From contig QAMT01000022.1 of NCBI GenBank assembly GCA_003150755.1, forward strand, positions 90,209 to 143,926: 53,718 nucleotides of DNA, given 5' to 3'. Below, piece by piece: positions 9,865 through 17,097 of this stretch. Under the pieces are notes generated by a model. It was not told where the DNA came from, did no database searches, and saw nothing but the letters and a program-made list of their open reading frames with translations. Within the stretch, counting starts at the first letter, position 1. Each line of letters starts with the position of its first letter. A program made the position numbers and the translations under genes. The stretch comes from Phascolarctobacterium sp. (GTDB lineage: Bacteria > Bacillota > Negativicutes > Acidaminococcales > Acidaminococcaceae).

Positions 9865-10437
9865 TTATTTTTTATAATTATTAAAAGAATAATTCGATAA
9901 AATATTAAGGAAAAAACCTATAATTACACTTCCAACTATACTCAAATAGATACCAAAAGATTTTCCAAACTGTGTATATAAAATAAAACTAAAAAATGGA
10001 TATACATTATTAAATAATGTATTTTCACTAATAATTAAAAACCATGAACCTTCTTCTGGAAAATACTTAATTGTATAATTAAAATTTAGATTTTGAAATT
10101 CTATTGTATTTTCTCTTTTATTATATTTAAACAAATTAATTGACATTTGATTTTTTAAAATTACATTTAATTTTTCTATGTCAACACTTTCTTCAAATTT
10201 GTATGCTATCTTATTTCTACCTATATTGTTATCAGAAGCATAGAAATTTAAATTATAATTTAATGACGCTATTACTTCATTAAAAGTAGAAACTAATATT
10301 TTTAGTTCTTCCTTTTTGTTATCAATTTCTTCTCTATTAAAACTTGAATAAAGATAAGAAAAAATTTGAAAACTAAAAAATACTATTATTAAAATTATAA
10401 TCATATTTTTAGCTTTACTATATAAACTTTCAATCAT
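9865..10437 (-). CDS. Putative immunity protein of a lost toxin module
   Basis: This 190-residue protein has an N-terminal membrane helix (about 10-30) and a second long hydrophobic region near the C terminus (about 145-178) flanking a soluble, Asn-rich middle. The ATG at 10437 is preferred because AAGGTG lies six bases upstream; GTG at 10446 is an alternative. It follows the stop of a 54-codon toxin-tail remnant by five bases, the spacing seen for the other toxin-immunity pairs here. No family is recognised. If the remnant is its partner, this immunity gene has outlived its toxin. Confidence 0.5.
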   Translation of the reverse strand: MIESLYSKAKNMIIILIIVFFSFQIFSYLYSSFNREEIDNKKEELKILVSTFNEVIASLNYNLNFYASDNNIGRNKIAYKFEESVDIEKLNVILKNQMSINLFKYNKRENTIEFQNLNFNYTIKYFPEEGSWFLIISENTLFNNVYPFFSFILYTQFGKSFGIYLSIVGSVIIGFFLNILSNYSFNNYKK

Positions 10438-10442
10438 ACATA

Positions 10443-10607
10443 TCACCTTTTAGATTTAATTACTATTATATCTTCCAAAGAATTAACTATTTGTTCGAGC
10501 GTAAACTGAACACTATCAATACCTTTTCTAATATCTACATCATCCTTCACCGCAAAGATACTTCCAAGCCCTTGGAAATTCCAATGGGCACTTTTGCTGT
10601 TCGAGTC
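10443..10607 (-). pseudogene. Remnant of a toxin C-terminus
   Basis: A 54-codon open frame with no start codon runs from an in-frame TAA (10608-10610) to a TGA at 10443. It starts with residues including SAHWNFQGLG and ends in IIVIKSKR. Its position directly before a putative immunity gene, in the same orientation as the other pairs, suggests the tail of a CdiA-type toxin whose upstream part was lost where the mobile element begins. No domain is recognised. Confidence 0.4.
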
Positions 10608-10612
10608 TTATT

Positions 10613-10933
10613 TTTGTTTTACTATTATAGATACCGTAATGGATTTAAATATTATTTAAACCAAAGGAAAGTCACTACCTCCCTTTGGTTTTAGTTAATT
10701 AAAACTCCCGGCTATATTAAAAGCCATTTTATATACTGAAATTATATCATGCATTTACGCCCCCCGACAAGACATTCTGGTTGACGTAAATCGCACTTCT
10801 TCGAGTCTTGTGGAAACTTTTCACTATCTGTTTTTGTTACTGCCATTAGTTAGGCAGAAAATTTAATCCGTTTGTTTCGCATAACAGTTACTTTCATTTT
10901 CTGCCATCAGCAAAAAAAATAATAACCCAAAAT
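10613..10933. other. Non-coding boundary segment between toxin array and mobile element
   Basis: I see no gene here. It contains a bidirectional terminator-like hairpin (10658-10691), interleaved inverted repeats ATTTACG/CGTAAAT (10753-10759, 10785-10791) and ACAAGAC/GTCTTGT (10767-10773, 10805-10811), and a perfect 10-bp inverted repeat GGCAGAAAAT/ATTTTCTGCC (10853-10862, 10896-10905). A 10-bp direct repeat TTCGAGTCTT occurs at 10600-10609 and 10800-10809. Such structure fits an element end, a transfer origin or a regulatory region, without deciding between them. Confidence 0.4.
10658..10691. terminator. Bidirectional hairpin terminator
   Basis: AAACCAAAGG and CCTTTGGTTT form a 10-bp stem. 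T-rich sequence lies on the plus-strand side. It insulates the toxin array from the mobile element. Confidence 0.55.
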
Positions 10934-11230
10934 TTAAATACCATTGTATTTATTTGCCATTTCTTCATTAGCTTTTTTCACAGCACTGATTATATAATCA
11001 GCTAGGCTTTTGCCTTCCATCAATGCAAGCATCTTTGCTTTCGCGTGTACTTCGATAGGTAAAGGCAGGTTATACATTTTAACGCCATTTTTGCCACCAG
11101 TATTTTTAGCCCTTTTGGACTTGTCGTTAATCTGTTTTATATCTGGCAGCCTGTTCCCACGCATAAACTGTTCCTGTACCAATTCCGTTTCTTCTTTTGT
11201 CATTTTCGGACGTGTTGGAATACTTTTCAT
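10934..11230 (-). CDS. Ribbon-helix-helix-like partition partner (ParB-type)
   Basis: This 98-residue protein follows ParA with an ATGA overlap at its start (11230). Its first half is basic and polar; residues about 58-92 (YNLPLPIEVHAKAKMLALME followed by KSLADYIISAV) fit a ribbon-helix-helix fold with a short beta strand and two helices. In type Ib partition systems the second gene encodes a small RHH centromere-binding protein that binds repeats upstream of parA. The 9-bp repeats at 11971-12013 are the likely target. RHH assignment is by pattern; partition function is from context. Confidence 0.65.
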   Translation of the reverse strand: MKSIPTRPKMTKEETELVQEQFMRGNRLPDIKQINDKSKRAKNTGGKNGVKMYNLPLPIEVHAKAKMLALMEGKSLADYIISAVKKANEEMANKYNGI

Positions 11231-11916
11231 TATTCATCACCTAAAATCTTTTTAACTTCTGTAATCAATGCCAGCAATTCAGCGGCAGCTTTTTCAGAAT
11301 TTTTTTCTTCTTTGGCATATTCAATTACATTCATGCCGTAATAGCTTGATTCGTTATATGCTATCCTATCCGCTAACTGCGCCTGCATAATCTTGACATC
11401 GTATTTATCACAATAGCTTTGCAATGTAGGCGCAGCCGCGTTTATAATGCGCATCCTCTTATTGGTCACTACTTTATTCAGTAAAAGATAATTTTTTTCA
11501 TAGCCCGGCAGCATGGAACGCAAATCCCTTAATACTTCCAGCGTTACTTCGGTGGCCCACAAATCGTATGCGCCATACCGCACCGGCATTAAAAGCATTC
11601 CATACTTTGATAACAGCACCGCTGCGCGCATCAGCTCGTTATCCCCTGCTCCTGCGTCGATAATTATATAATCAAAATTATCATAGTTTTGAATATTTTT
11701 TAACAACAGCGGCGCTGGCATATAAATCGTTGAAATCTGCGCAAGCTCATCATTGGCATTACGAATTTGCGAAAAAGCCAATGCTGATTCCTGCTTATTG
11801 TCCGTATCAACAAGCATTACTTTTTTCCCTTCCGCAGCAAGGGCTGTGCCCAAATTTGTAGCAATCGTTGTTTTACCAGCTCCGCCTTTTACATTAACAA
11901 CAGATATTACTTTCAT
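11230..11916 (-). CDS. parA: ParA-family partition ATPase
   Basis: This 228-residue ParA/MinD-type P-loop ATPase has the deviant Walker A motif KGGAGKTT at residues 10-17, the Walker A' aspartate region LVDTDNKQ (about 35-42) and IIIDAGAGD (about 84-92) as Walker B-like segment. It lacks an N-terminal DNA-binding domain, as expected for type Ib plasmid partition ATPases. It segregates the element's DNA by ATP-dependent nucleoid binding with the overlapping RHH protein. Presence of partition genes suggests the element is, or recently was, able to exist as a plasmid. Confidence 0.85.
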   Translation of the reverse strand: MKVISVVNVKGGAGKTTIATNLGTALAAEGKKVMLVDTDNKQESALAFSQIRNANDELAQISTIYMPAPLLLKNIQNYDNFDYIIIDAGAGDNELMRAAVLLSKYGMLLMPVRYGAYDLWATEVTLEVLRDLRSMLPGYEKNYLLLNKVVTNKRMRIINAAAPTLQSYCDKYDVKIMQAQLADRIAYNESSYYGMNVIEYAKEEKNSEKAAAELLALITEVKKILGDE

Positions 11917-11970
11917 AATTGATACCCCCGTTTAAACTTTCTTACATTATATATAGTGTTTATTTTATAA

Positions 11971-12060
11971 TTCATATGTTTCATATCTTTCATAGTTTTC
12001 ATACTTTCGTATGTAAACTATGTTGCCATACTTTCCATATTAAAATATGTAAAGTATGCT
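11971..12060. repeat. 9-bp tandem repeats upstream of parA, candidate centromere/operator
   Basis: TTTCATANN is tandemly repeated at 11979-11987, 11988-11996 and 11997-12005, preceded by TTCATATG (11971) and followed by TTCGTATG (12006). A further inverted pair CATACTTT/AAAGTATG lies at about 12028-12056. The array occupies the region upstream of parA, where type Ib partition systems carry the parS/operator bound by the RHH protein. Confidence 0.6.
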
Positions 12061-12070
12061 TTAATATACT

Positions 12071-12757
12071 TCATACATTCTGCCCTTTACCGGACTGCTT
12101 CAAATACAGCAATAAGCAAATTACAAACAAAGTAGCATATACTTCCGCGATAAAAATAAATTTATCTTCAGGCCCGATATAATATAAAACCCTTTTTACA
12201 TATTGCCTATTAACCGGCCCTAAATAGCGGCTGTCAAAAGATGTTTCAGGCTCATTTAAAAATAAGGCTGCATCGGCTGGTACTACATAACTTCCATGCT
12301 TTAAATGCGGCAGGCCTTCTTTAGCACTTATCGGATATATCCTGCCATTAGCTGCCAGTTCCTTACCTGTAACGGTATAATCCGTTCCCGGCAACGCGCT
12401 GCATAATTTAATCAGATTAAAGCCAGCCTTTTTATCAAGTACCGGAACGTCCACCGGCAGTTCGACAAGGTAGTACCTGCCTACCACCAATAATTCAATC
12501 CTGATACCACCATCTTTTTCCTGCCCCCCTAACCCAGCCGCGTAAATACCATGCGGCGCGGAATCGGAATTGTTGATATAAAACGGCTTATAATCAGTTG
12601 GGCTGATATATAAAACCACTGCAATTACCACACAAAGCAAAATTAAAAAGTAAGCAAGCATTAAATAGGCCATAACTGCCCGCTTAATAAAAATATTCAA
12701 TATTTCCGCCCCGCAATGCCTAATCATCTTCATGGCTAACCGCATCAATCTTTGCAT
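12071..12757 (-). CDS. TraF-like S26 signal peptidase
   Basis: This 228-residue protein resembles conjugative-transfer signal peptidase TraF/S26 serine peptidases. It has an N-terminal membrane helix (about 28-52), the catalytic-serine region NNSDSAPHGIY (about 62-72), a lysine-containing segment LIKLCSALPG (about 115-124) corresponding to the catalytic Lys motif, the family signature DSRYLGPV (about 180-187) and a C-terminal hydrophobic helix. Such peptidases process pilin or other transfer proteins at the outer face of the inner membrane. The listed start overlaps the RHH gene by 38 bases; ATG codons at 12733 and 12727 are alternatives, none with a strong ribosome-binding site. No pilin or type IV secretion gene is nearby, so the transfer machinery has been lost or lies elsewhere. 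Confidence 0.7.
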   Translation of the reverse strand: MQRLMRLAMKMIRHCGAEILNIFIKRAVMAYLMLAYFLILLCVVIAVVLYISPTDYKPFYINNSDSAPHGIYAAGLGGQEKDGGIRIELLVVGRYYLVELPVDVPVLDKKAGFNLIKLCSALPGTDYTVTGKELAANGRIYPISAKEGLPHLKHGSYVVPADAALFLNEPETSFDSRYLGPVNRQYVKRVLYYIGPEDKFIFIAEVYATLFVICLLLYLKQSGKGQNV

Positions 12758-12914
12758 TTAATTCAGCTGGGCTTAAATCATGAGCAACACAAACACCCAG
12801 CACTTCACGGATAAAGGTGCTACGGTTGTACCCTTTTCTGCGGCATAATTCATCTGTTGCCGCAAGTTCATAAGGTTTAATCCAAATATTAAAACGTGCA
12901 GAATTTTTCGTCAT
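12720..12914 (-). CDS. Small RHH/MobC-like DNA-binding protein
   Basis: This 64-residue protein begins with a probable beta strand (ARFNIWIKP) followed by two helices, with residues such as GYNRSTFIREVL typical of ribbon-helix-helix proteins of the Arc/MobC kind. AT-rich near-repeats of CATAT lie upstream at about 12965-13010 and could be its operator. It may regulate the downstream peptidase gene, which it overlaps, or be an accessory mobilisation protein. Family assignment is by pattern only. Confidence 0.5.
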   Translation of the reverse strand: MTKNSARFNIWIKPYELAATDELCRRKGYNRSTFIREVLGVCVAHDLSPAELNAKIDAVSHEDD

Positions 12915-13012
12915 TATACCAACCCCTTAACAAATTACTTTAATTACATATTTTTATATATTTGCATACTTATCATATTTTACATATATAACATATATGT
13001 AATCATATCTTT

Positions 13013-13046
13013 TATACACGCCTGCTTTTCAAAGCAGGCGTGTATA
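13013..13046. terminator. 16-bp perfect hairpin after the 81-aa gene
   Basis: TATACACGCCTGCTTT pairs perfectly with AAAGCAGGCGTGTATA across a two-base loop, directly after the stop at 13047. It is strong and GC-rich in an AT-rich setting. No long T-run follows, so it may be a terminator, an mRNA-protecting hairpin or a protein-binding palindrome. Confidence 0.55.
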
Positions 13047-13292
13047 TCATCGGTTGCGGCATCTTTCACGCTGAAAGCGATGCTTTCTGTCCAAAGCCAT
13101 TTTTTCAAAATATCTTTGGACTTCCTCAAAGGTCATATTGCTTATGATGCAGTTGCCATTACACCAAATATCATAAGCACAAGACTGTTTATTAAAATAA
13201 ATATTATAATTATTTTTAAAATAAACCTTTACCGCACCTATGCTTAAATTAAATTTTGATATGTCATATTCTATTAGCCCGTCCATCATCAC
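13047..13292 (-). CDS. Hypothetical protein of the mobile element
   Basis: This 81-residue protein overlaps the ArdC-like gene by four bases (ATGA), indicating translational coupling. It has an N-terminal mixed region with YFKNNYNIYF, two cysteines around DIWCNGNC and a basic C terminus rich in Arg. No family is recognised. Small proteins coupled to ArdC-like genes are common on conjugative elements, but the role is unknown. Confidence 0.55.
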   Translation of the reverse strand: MMMDGLIEYDISKFNLSIGAVKVYFKNNYNIYFNKQSCAYDIWCNGNCIISNMTFEEVQRYFEKMALDRKHRFQRERCRNR

Positions 13293-14392
13293 ATTGCCAA
13301 GCCTTTTTCGCGGCTTCTGCCTTTTCTGCCTTTGGCTACTTCTTTTTTAGGAGTAGCCTGTTTTTCTTTTTTGGCTTTACGTTCAGTTTCTTTATGCTTA
13401 ACAGGCTCTATAACCTGCTCTTGTTCTTTAACCTGGGCTTTTTCCTGTATTTTAGGCTGTTCTTTTTCTTGTTCACGGTTTTTATCTTTGCCAAGCATTT
13501 TGTCATTGATATAATACAGAGCTTTATCAGCAAACCTCGCGGCGCGAAACAGTTCATCAGGATTTTCTTTAAGAGCTTTGCACCAGCTGACTATGTATGC
13601 TTTATGATTTTCCTTATGCTTGTCATCAAGGGAAAAACCATATTCCTGCGCCATAAACATTGTTGTCAGTTCGGCAACAAGTTCTTCGCGTGCATATTTT
13701 TCTTTATCAGCAGTTTGCAGTTCACGGTTAAGCCTTGATTCATGCCCTGTTGAATGTACAATCTCATGCGCCGCAGTACCGTAAAAATGGCTATTATCAT
13801 CAAAACGCTCACGCGGCACAATATGTATTTCGTCAAGCTGATAATTATAAAAATTCTGATTCATCTGGTCATAATAAATTTGAGCTTCAGAATTTTTTAA
13901 AAGCTGCTCCATTTCTTCAATCCGCAGTTCATCACGATTTTTATTTAATTTTTCATCATCAGGTAAACCTTCAATTTGGTCGCCGTTAAAAACAACATAA
14001 GTTTTTACAAAAGCGATATTATGCGTTTCAAGCCTAGTTTCTTCTGTAGCTTTTTCAGCGTTGTTTTTACCTTTATCCTTTGCCGTTTCAAACTGTTTAA
14101 TATCAAAATACTCAATCGATGTGCCTTTAGCACCTTTTTTGATTTTATAGCCCTTTTTCTGCGCCTGTTTAAAAGTCATCCAGCGCCGGTCAGTAAAACC
14201 ATTCCTATAAGCAGAATAAGCCAGCCGGATTATATTGCCGCCGCGGTAAGGGCTATTGGTAACTGCGTTCACAGCTGGTTTTGCTGTAAAACCTTTATCC
14301 CACATAAAGACCTTTCCGCCCTGCATGTCTTTTATAATTTCTTCAACAAGTGACTTGCGTTGTTCCTTAACATACTGGGGCATATATGGCAT
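13289..14392 (-). CDS. ArdC-like antirestriction protein with zincin-like domain
   Basis: With the ATG at 14392 (AAGGAG nine bases upstream) the protein has 367 residues. The N-terminal ~120 residues match the ArdC N-terminal single-strand-DNA-binding type (PYRGGNIIRLAYSAYRNGF, then RWMTFKQAQKKGYKIKKGAK). The middle has a metallopeptidase-like motif HEIVHSTGH (about 212-220) followed by EELVAELTTMFM, typical of the zincin-like domain of plasmid ArdC proteins. The last ~60 residues are a Lys/Glu/Gln-rich tail. ArdC proteins protect incoming DNA of conjugative elements from restriction, and the same domain occurs in transfer primases. It lies in the leftward gene block of the element. Confidence 0.8.
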   Translation of the reverse strand: MPYMPQYVKEQRKSLVEEIIKDMQGGKVFMWDKGFTAKPAVNAVTNSPYRGGNIIRLAYSAYRNGFTDRRWMTFKQAQKKGYKIKKGAKGTSIEYFDIKQFETAKDKGKNNAEKATEETRLETHNIAFVKTYVVFNGDQIEGLPDDEKLNKNRDELRIEEMEQLLKNSEAQIYYDQMNQNFYNYQLDEIHIVPRERFDDNSHFYGTAAHEIVHSTGHESRLNRELQTADKEKYAREELVAELTTMFMAQEYGFSLDDKHKENHKAYIVSWCKALKENPDELFRAARFADKALYYINDKMLGKDKNREQEKEQPKIQEKAQVKEQEQVIEPVKHKETERKAKKEKQATPKKEVAKGRKGRSREKGLAM

Positions 14393-14551
14393 AAATTTCA
14401 ACTCCTTTATCAAATTACATGTTAAACAAAGTTAAACATATGATTTACATAACCATATTTCGTTATCAAAGCGTTTTTGGCGTCTTATTTTGATTTTATA
14501 CGTTAGTTTATTTTAAGACGCTTAAAATGGATTTTGAGAGTTATTTTTTCT

Positions 14552-14860
14552 TCACTTATGTTCAGAATCATTACCTTTACTTAATTCTTCTTCAATTTCA
14601 GTTTTTTCATCATCAAGTAAAACATTTTCATCTTCTATTACACCGTATTTATCCATTTCCGTAGTATCCATGAACTCACCCCCTTCCATTTGCCTGCAAT
14701 CAATTATCAGGCTAGCATCATCCTCGCTTAACTCACTCGGATGGTAAAAAGTGACATTAACGAGATTATTTTCACCATATGCTAGCAGCCCATTACCACA
14801 TCTGACAACGCGGTTGGTATTTATCAATACCTGACCATTATGTTTAAGCGTCACATTCAT
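14552..14860 (-). CDS. Hypothetical acidic protein downstream of rep
   Basis: This 102-residue protein starts in a TAATG overlap with the stop of the replication gene at 14860, so the two are translationally coupled. The N-terminal half looks beta-rich (NVTLKHNGQVLINTNRVVRC); the C-terminal half is strongly acidic. No known domain is recognised. It could be a replication accessory or a DNA-mimic-like protein, but neither can be shown. Confidence 0.6.
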   Translation of the reverse strand: MNVTLKHNGQVLINTNRVVRCGNGLLAYGENNLVNVTFYHPSELSEDDASLIIDCRQMEGGEFMDTTEMDKYGVIEDENVLLDDEKTEIEEELSKGNDSEHK

Positions 14861-15927
14861 TATGCTCTCCTTTCCTGCGCCTGCATCAAAGACTTATAAA
14901 AATCCTTGCGCTGCGTACATCTACACGGTTTCATAACAGTCATATCTGCGTTGTTAATATATTCATAACCACTGCCTTTGCAAATATCACAGCAATCTAA
15001 AGCCAATGGCAAATAATCAATCCACGTGCCATCACGGAGAAAATTCTCAGAGTTTTTTATATATTTCCAGTCAGTATGTTCAAGAAAAACTTTGTATTTA
15101 TATTTTCTGGTAGCTGACAAAATATCTGTTGACGGTACACCAGATTTAATTAAGAAATTCCATTGATTTTTTGTTAATTCAAAATTATTTATTTTTTTCG
15201 GATATTCTTCTACAAACACCTTAAAGTTATCCACAGATTCATTAGTAATACTAGATATATATTTATTATTTTTATTTTTATCTTTATCTAACATTACACT
15301 TTCGTTGTATTGTGTTACATCCGCGTTACATTGCAACAAATCGTTACTTTGCAACGATTTTGTGTTACATTGTAACGAATTTTCATTATGAGTTTCATTT
15401 GCGTTACATTGTAACGGTAAGTTATCCACAGTCACACACTCGCTACCTGATGTTACGTTTTCGTTACATTGTAACGCTGTTGATAACTTTTTTGTTTCCG
15501 TAGCATTTAAATAACTTTCTTTTTTTTGTGCTTCTAAAAGCAGTTTTTTCCTTTCACGCATGCGTCTTACACGTTCAGTTGATTCAGCTTCTGAACCGAC
15601 ATTTTTAGAAGCATAGGGCAAAGAATATTTAGTACCATCTAATTCAATCTGTTCCAATAAGCCTTGTGCTTTAAGATACATTACCGTAACTTTTACATTA
15701 TCAACGCCTTCATCAAGCTGAAGTGCAAGTTCTTCTTCAAAAGAGTTTTCAACTCCGTCATAACTAATAAGACAGTCATTGTTAATAGACAATAAAAGCA
15801 TTTTTAAATAGATGATTGCAAATGTATCACCACCGGCAAGTTTACGCAATTTTTTTATTTGCTTGCTATTAAAAAAATCTTCATCCAATTTTAGCCAGTA
15901 ATAACGTTTCCTGCGTCTTGTTACCAT
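14860..15927 (-). CDS. Replisome-organiser-type replication initiator (Rep)
   Basis: This 355-residue protein begins like phage/plasmid replisome organisers (YYWLKLDEDFFNSKQIKKLRK and AGGDTFAIIYLKMLL, about residues 9-45), a winged-helix origin-binding domain. A low-complexity linker (about 125-220) contains repeated LQCN units, encoded by DNA that forms iterons. The C-terminal part resembles primosomal DnaD/Rep tails and carries a probable zinc motif CCDICKGSG...CRC (about 315-340). GGAG precedes the ATG. By analogy with lambda O and Firmicute RepA_N plasmids, the origin is inside the gene. This supports autonomous replication of the element after excision. Confidence 0.75.
   Translation of the reverse strand: MVTRRRKRYYWLKLDEDFFNSKQIKKLRKLAGGDTFAIIYLKMLLLSINNDCLISYDGVENSFEEELALQLDEGVDNVKVTVMYLKAQGLLEQIELDGTKYSLPYASKNVGSEAESTERVRRMRERKKLLLEAQKKESYLNATETKKLSTALQCNENVTSGSECVTVDNLPLQCNANETHNENSLQCNTKSLQSNDLLQCNADVTQYNESVMLDKDKNKNNKYISSITNESVDNFKVFVEEYPKKINNFELTKNQWNFLIKSGVPSTDILSATRKYKYKVFLEHTDWKYIKNSENFLRDGTWIDYLPLALDCCDICKGSGYEYINNADMTVMKPCRCTQRKDFYKSLMQAQERRA
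15227..15476. other. Predicted origin of replication inside rep: iterons and DnaA boxes
   Basis: A 15-bp palindromic iteron CGTTACATTGTAACG occurs perfectly at 15402-15416 and 15462-15476, with variants at 15324-15337, 15342-15356 and 15363-15377 and a degenerate copy near 15302. Perfect DnaA boxes TTATCCACA lie at 15227-15235 and 15422-15430. Start-to-start spacings are about 18, 21, 39 and 60 bp, close to multiples of two helical turns. The AT-rich stretch 15241-15300 next to the iterons could be the unwinding element. Confidence 0.7.
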
Positions 15928-15929
15928 CG

Positions 15930-16262
15930 TTACAGCTCCTTGTATAAATTTTTTTGTTTTCTAGGGCGCCCACGACGCTTAACTAACAGCCCATCTAATT
16001 TATCCATATTTTTTATAATATTTCTGACCCTCGCAAGTTCTAAAACTTGATGTCCGTAAGCCAATTCTTCAAGCCACTTGTCTAGTGCCTGTCGATGTAC
16101 TTTTATAGATTTTCCAACCCAAAAGCATGGAAAATCACTTTGTCCGCATTTAGCAAGGTAAGCATGCGCTTGAATATACACTAAAGCCAAGTTAGAATAT
16201 TCGGCAGCTTCTTCACTACTCAACACAGCTTTATTCCAAATCGGTACTTTATCTACACTCAT
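15930..16262 (-). CDS. Excisionase-like helix-turn-helix protein
   Basis: This 110-residue protein has LSSEEAAEYSNLALVYIQ near residues 14-31 and FWVGKSIKVHRQALDKWLEE near 47-66, the winged-helix pattern of MerR/Xis-type excisionases. Its C terminus is basic (RRGRPRKQK), consistent with an AT-hook-like DNA contact. GAGGTG lies upstream of the ATG, and the stop directly precedes the Rep start. It is the second gene of the leftward operon after the Cro-like gene. It may assist the integrase in excision or regulate rep; excisionase function is inferred. Confidence 0.6.
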   Translation of the reverse strand: MSVDKVPIWNKAVLSSEEAAEYSNLALVYIQAHAYLAKCGQSDFPCFWVGKSIKVHRQALDKWLEELAYGHQVLELARVRNIIKNMDKLDGLLVKRRGRPRKQKNLYKEL

Positions 16263-16302
16263 AACTAAACACCTCTTTTAGTAAAGAAAGTTCTTTTAAA
16301 TA

Positions 16303-16482
16303 CTAAATTAAATCATCAACAGAACAATCAAAAATTTTAGCTAAAGTTTTTAATTTATCTGTTCTTGGCACAGAACAACCTGTTTCCCACTTTGCAACGG
16401 TTGAACGATTAATTTTCAATTTTTTCGCAACATCTTTTTGTAAAAGATTTCTTTTTTTACGCATTTCCTTAATTTTACTCAT
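16303..16482 (-). CDS. Cro-like XRE regulator
   Basis: This 59-residue single-domain helix-turn-helix protein starts at ATG 16482, with GGGTGA six bases upstream. The HTH is visible as LLQKDVAKKLKINRSTVAKWE (about residues 12-32, split by a turn) and the protein ends in the family-typical IFDCSVDDLI. It is divergent from a longer CI-like regulator across a 142-base operator region and heads the leftward gene block, the arrangement of a lysis-lysogeny-type switch controlling excision and replication. Confidence 0.8.
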   Translation of the reverse strand: MSKIKEMRKKRNLLQKDVAKKLKINRSTVAKWETGCSVPRTDKLKTLAKIFDCSVDDLI

Positions 16483-16494
16483 ATTTTCACCCAC

Positions 16495-16624
16495 TATTAT
16501 TGCTGTGAAGTTTCATCACGTTCATTATATGTTATTTATCTTCACTTGTCAATTTTAATGTTATTTTAATTCACTCTTGAAAAAGTGAACGCTATTCACT
16601 TATAATATAATCGAGGTGATAGTT
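16495..16624. promoter_or_regulatory. Divergent operator/promoter region of the element switch
   Basis: TTCACT/AGTGAA motifs are repeated (about 16551, 16570-16590 as an inverted pair, and 16595). For the rightward regulator a promoter reads TTGAAA (16577-16582), 18 bases, TATAAT (16601-16606), so the inverted operator overlaps its -35 box. GAGGTGATAGTT precedes the ATG at 16625. Confidence 0.65.
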
Positions 16625-16987
16625 ATGAACACTTCTGAACGATTACGTTATCTTCGTATCAAAGCCGGTTATTCTCAACAAGATATGGCTAATAAATTAA
16701 ATATCAATAGAACAACCTATGTAAAATACGAAACTGGAGATAGTAAACCTTTAAGAAAATTAACAGAAATTGCTTCAATATTTAATGTAACTGTCGATTA
16801 TCTACTTGGGAACGAATTTAATCAAGAAAACAAATCTAAAAATACTTCACATATATTTACACGTGACGAACTAGAAATCATAAAAAAATACCGCCAGTTA
16901 GACACTGACGGCAAAAATCTGGTTAAAGTTATGATTAATAAAATGCTTCAACAGCTCCAAAAAGCTTCAAAATCTGAAGTCATTTAA
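16625..16987 (+). CDS. CI-like XRE repressor
   Basis: This 120-residue regulator has an N-terminal HTH (about residues 5-60; GYSQQDMANKLNINRTTYVK and VTVDYLLGNE) and a helical C-terminal tail including KKYRQLDTDGKNLV (about 87-100), which probably mediates oligomerisation. The ATG at 16625 has a good Shine-Dalgarno. It is divergent from the Cro-like gene and likely keeps the element integrated. It lacks a LexA-type peptidase domain, so induction would need another mechanism. Confidence 0.8.
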   Translation: MNTSERLRYLRIKAGYSQQDMANKLNINRTTYVKYETGDSKPLRKLTEIASIFNVTVDYLLGNEFNQENKSKNTSHIFTRDELEIIKKYRQLDTDGKNLVKVMINKMLQQLQKASKSEVI

Positions 16988-17010
16988 ATTCTAATACGAG
17001 AATAAGCAAA

Positions 17011-17061
17011 TTTATAATATTACGAAATCTAAATAATTATATATTTTCGTAATATTATAAA
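17011..17061. repeat. 17-bp perfect inverted repeat
   Basis: TTTATAATATTACGAAA (17011-17027) and TTTCGTAATATTATAAA (17045-17061) flank a 17-base spacer between the repressor and a 46-aa reading frame. It may terminate repressor transcription or bind a protein; no T-run identifies it as a classical terminator. Confidence 0.6.
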
Positions 17062-17097
17062 TATAAATAAAAATGATAGAAAGGAGGCGTGTTTATA

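Noticed and set aside
15300..15480. CRISPR-like repeat series in the rep gene
   Set aside because: Units are short 15-bp palindromes at irregular spacing, inside an open coding frame, with no cas genes; iterons explain them better.
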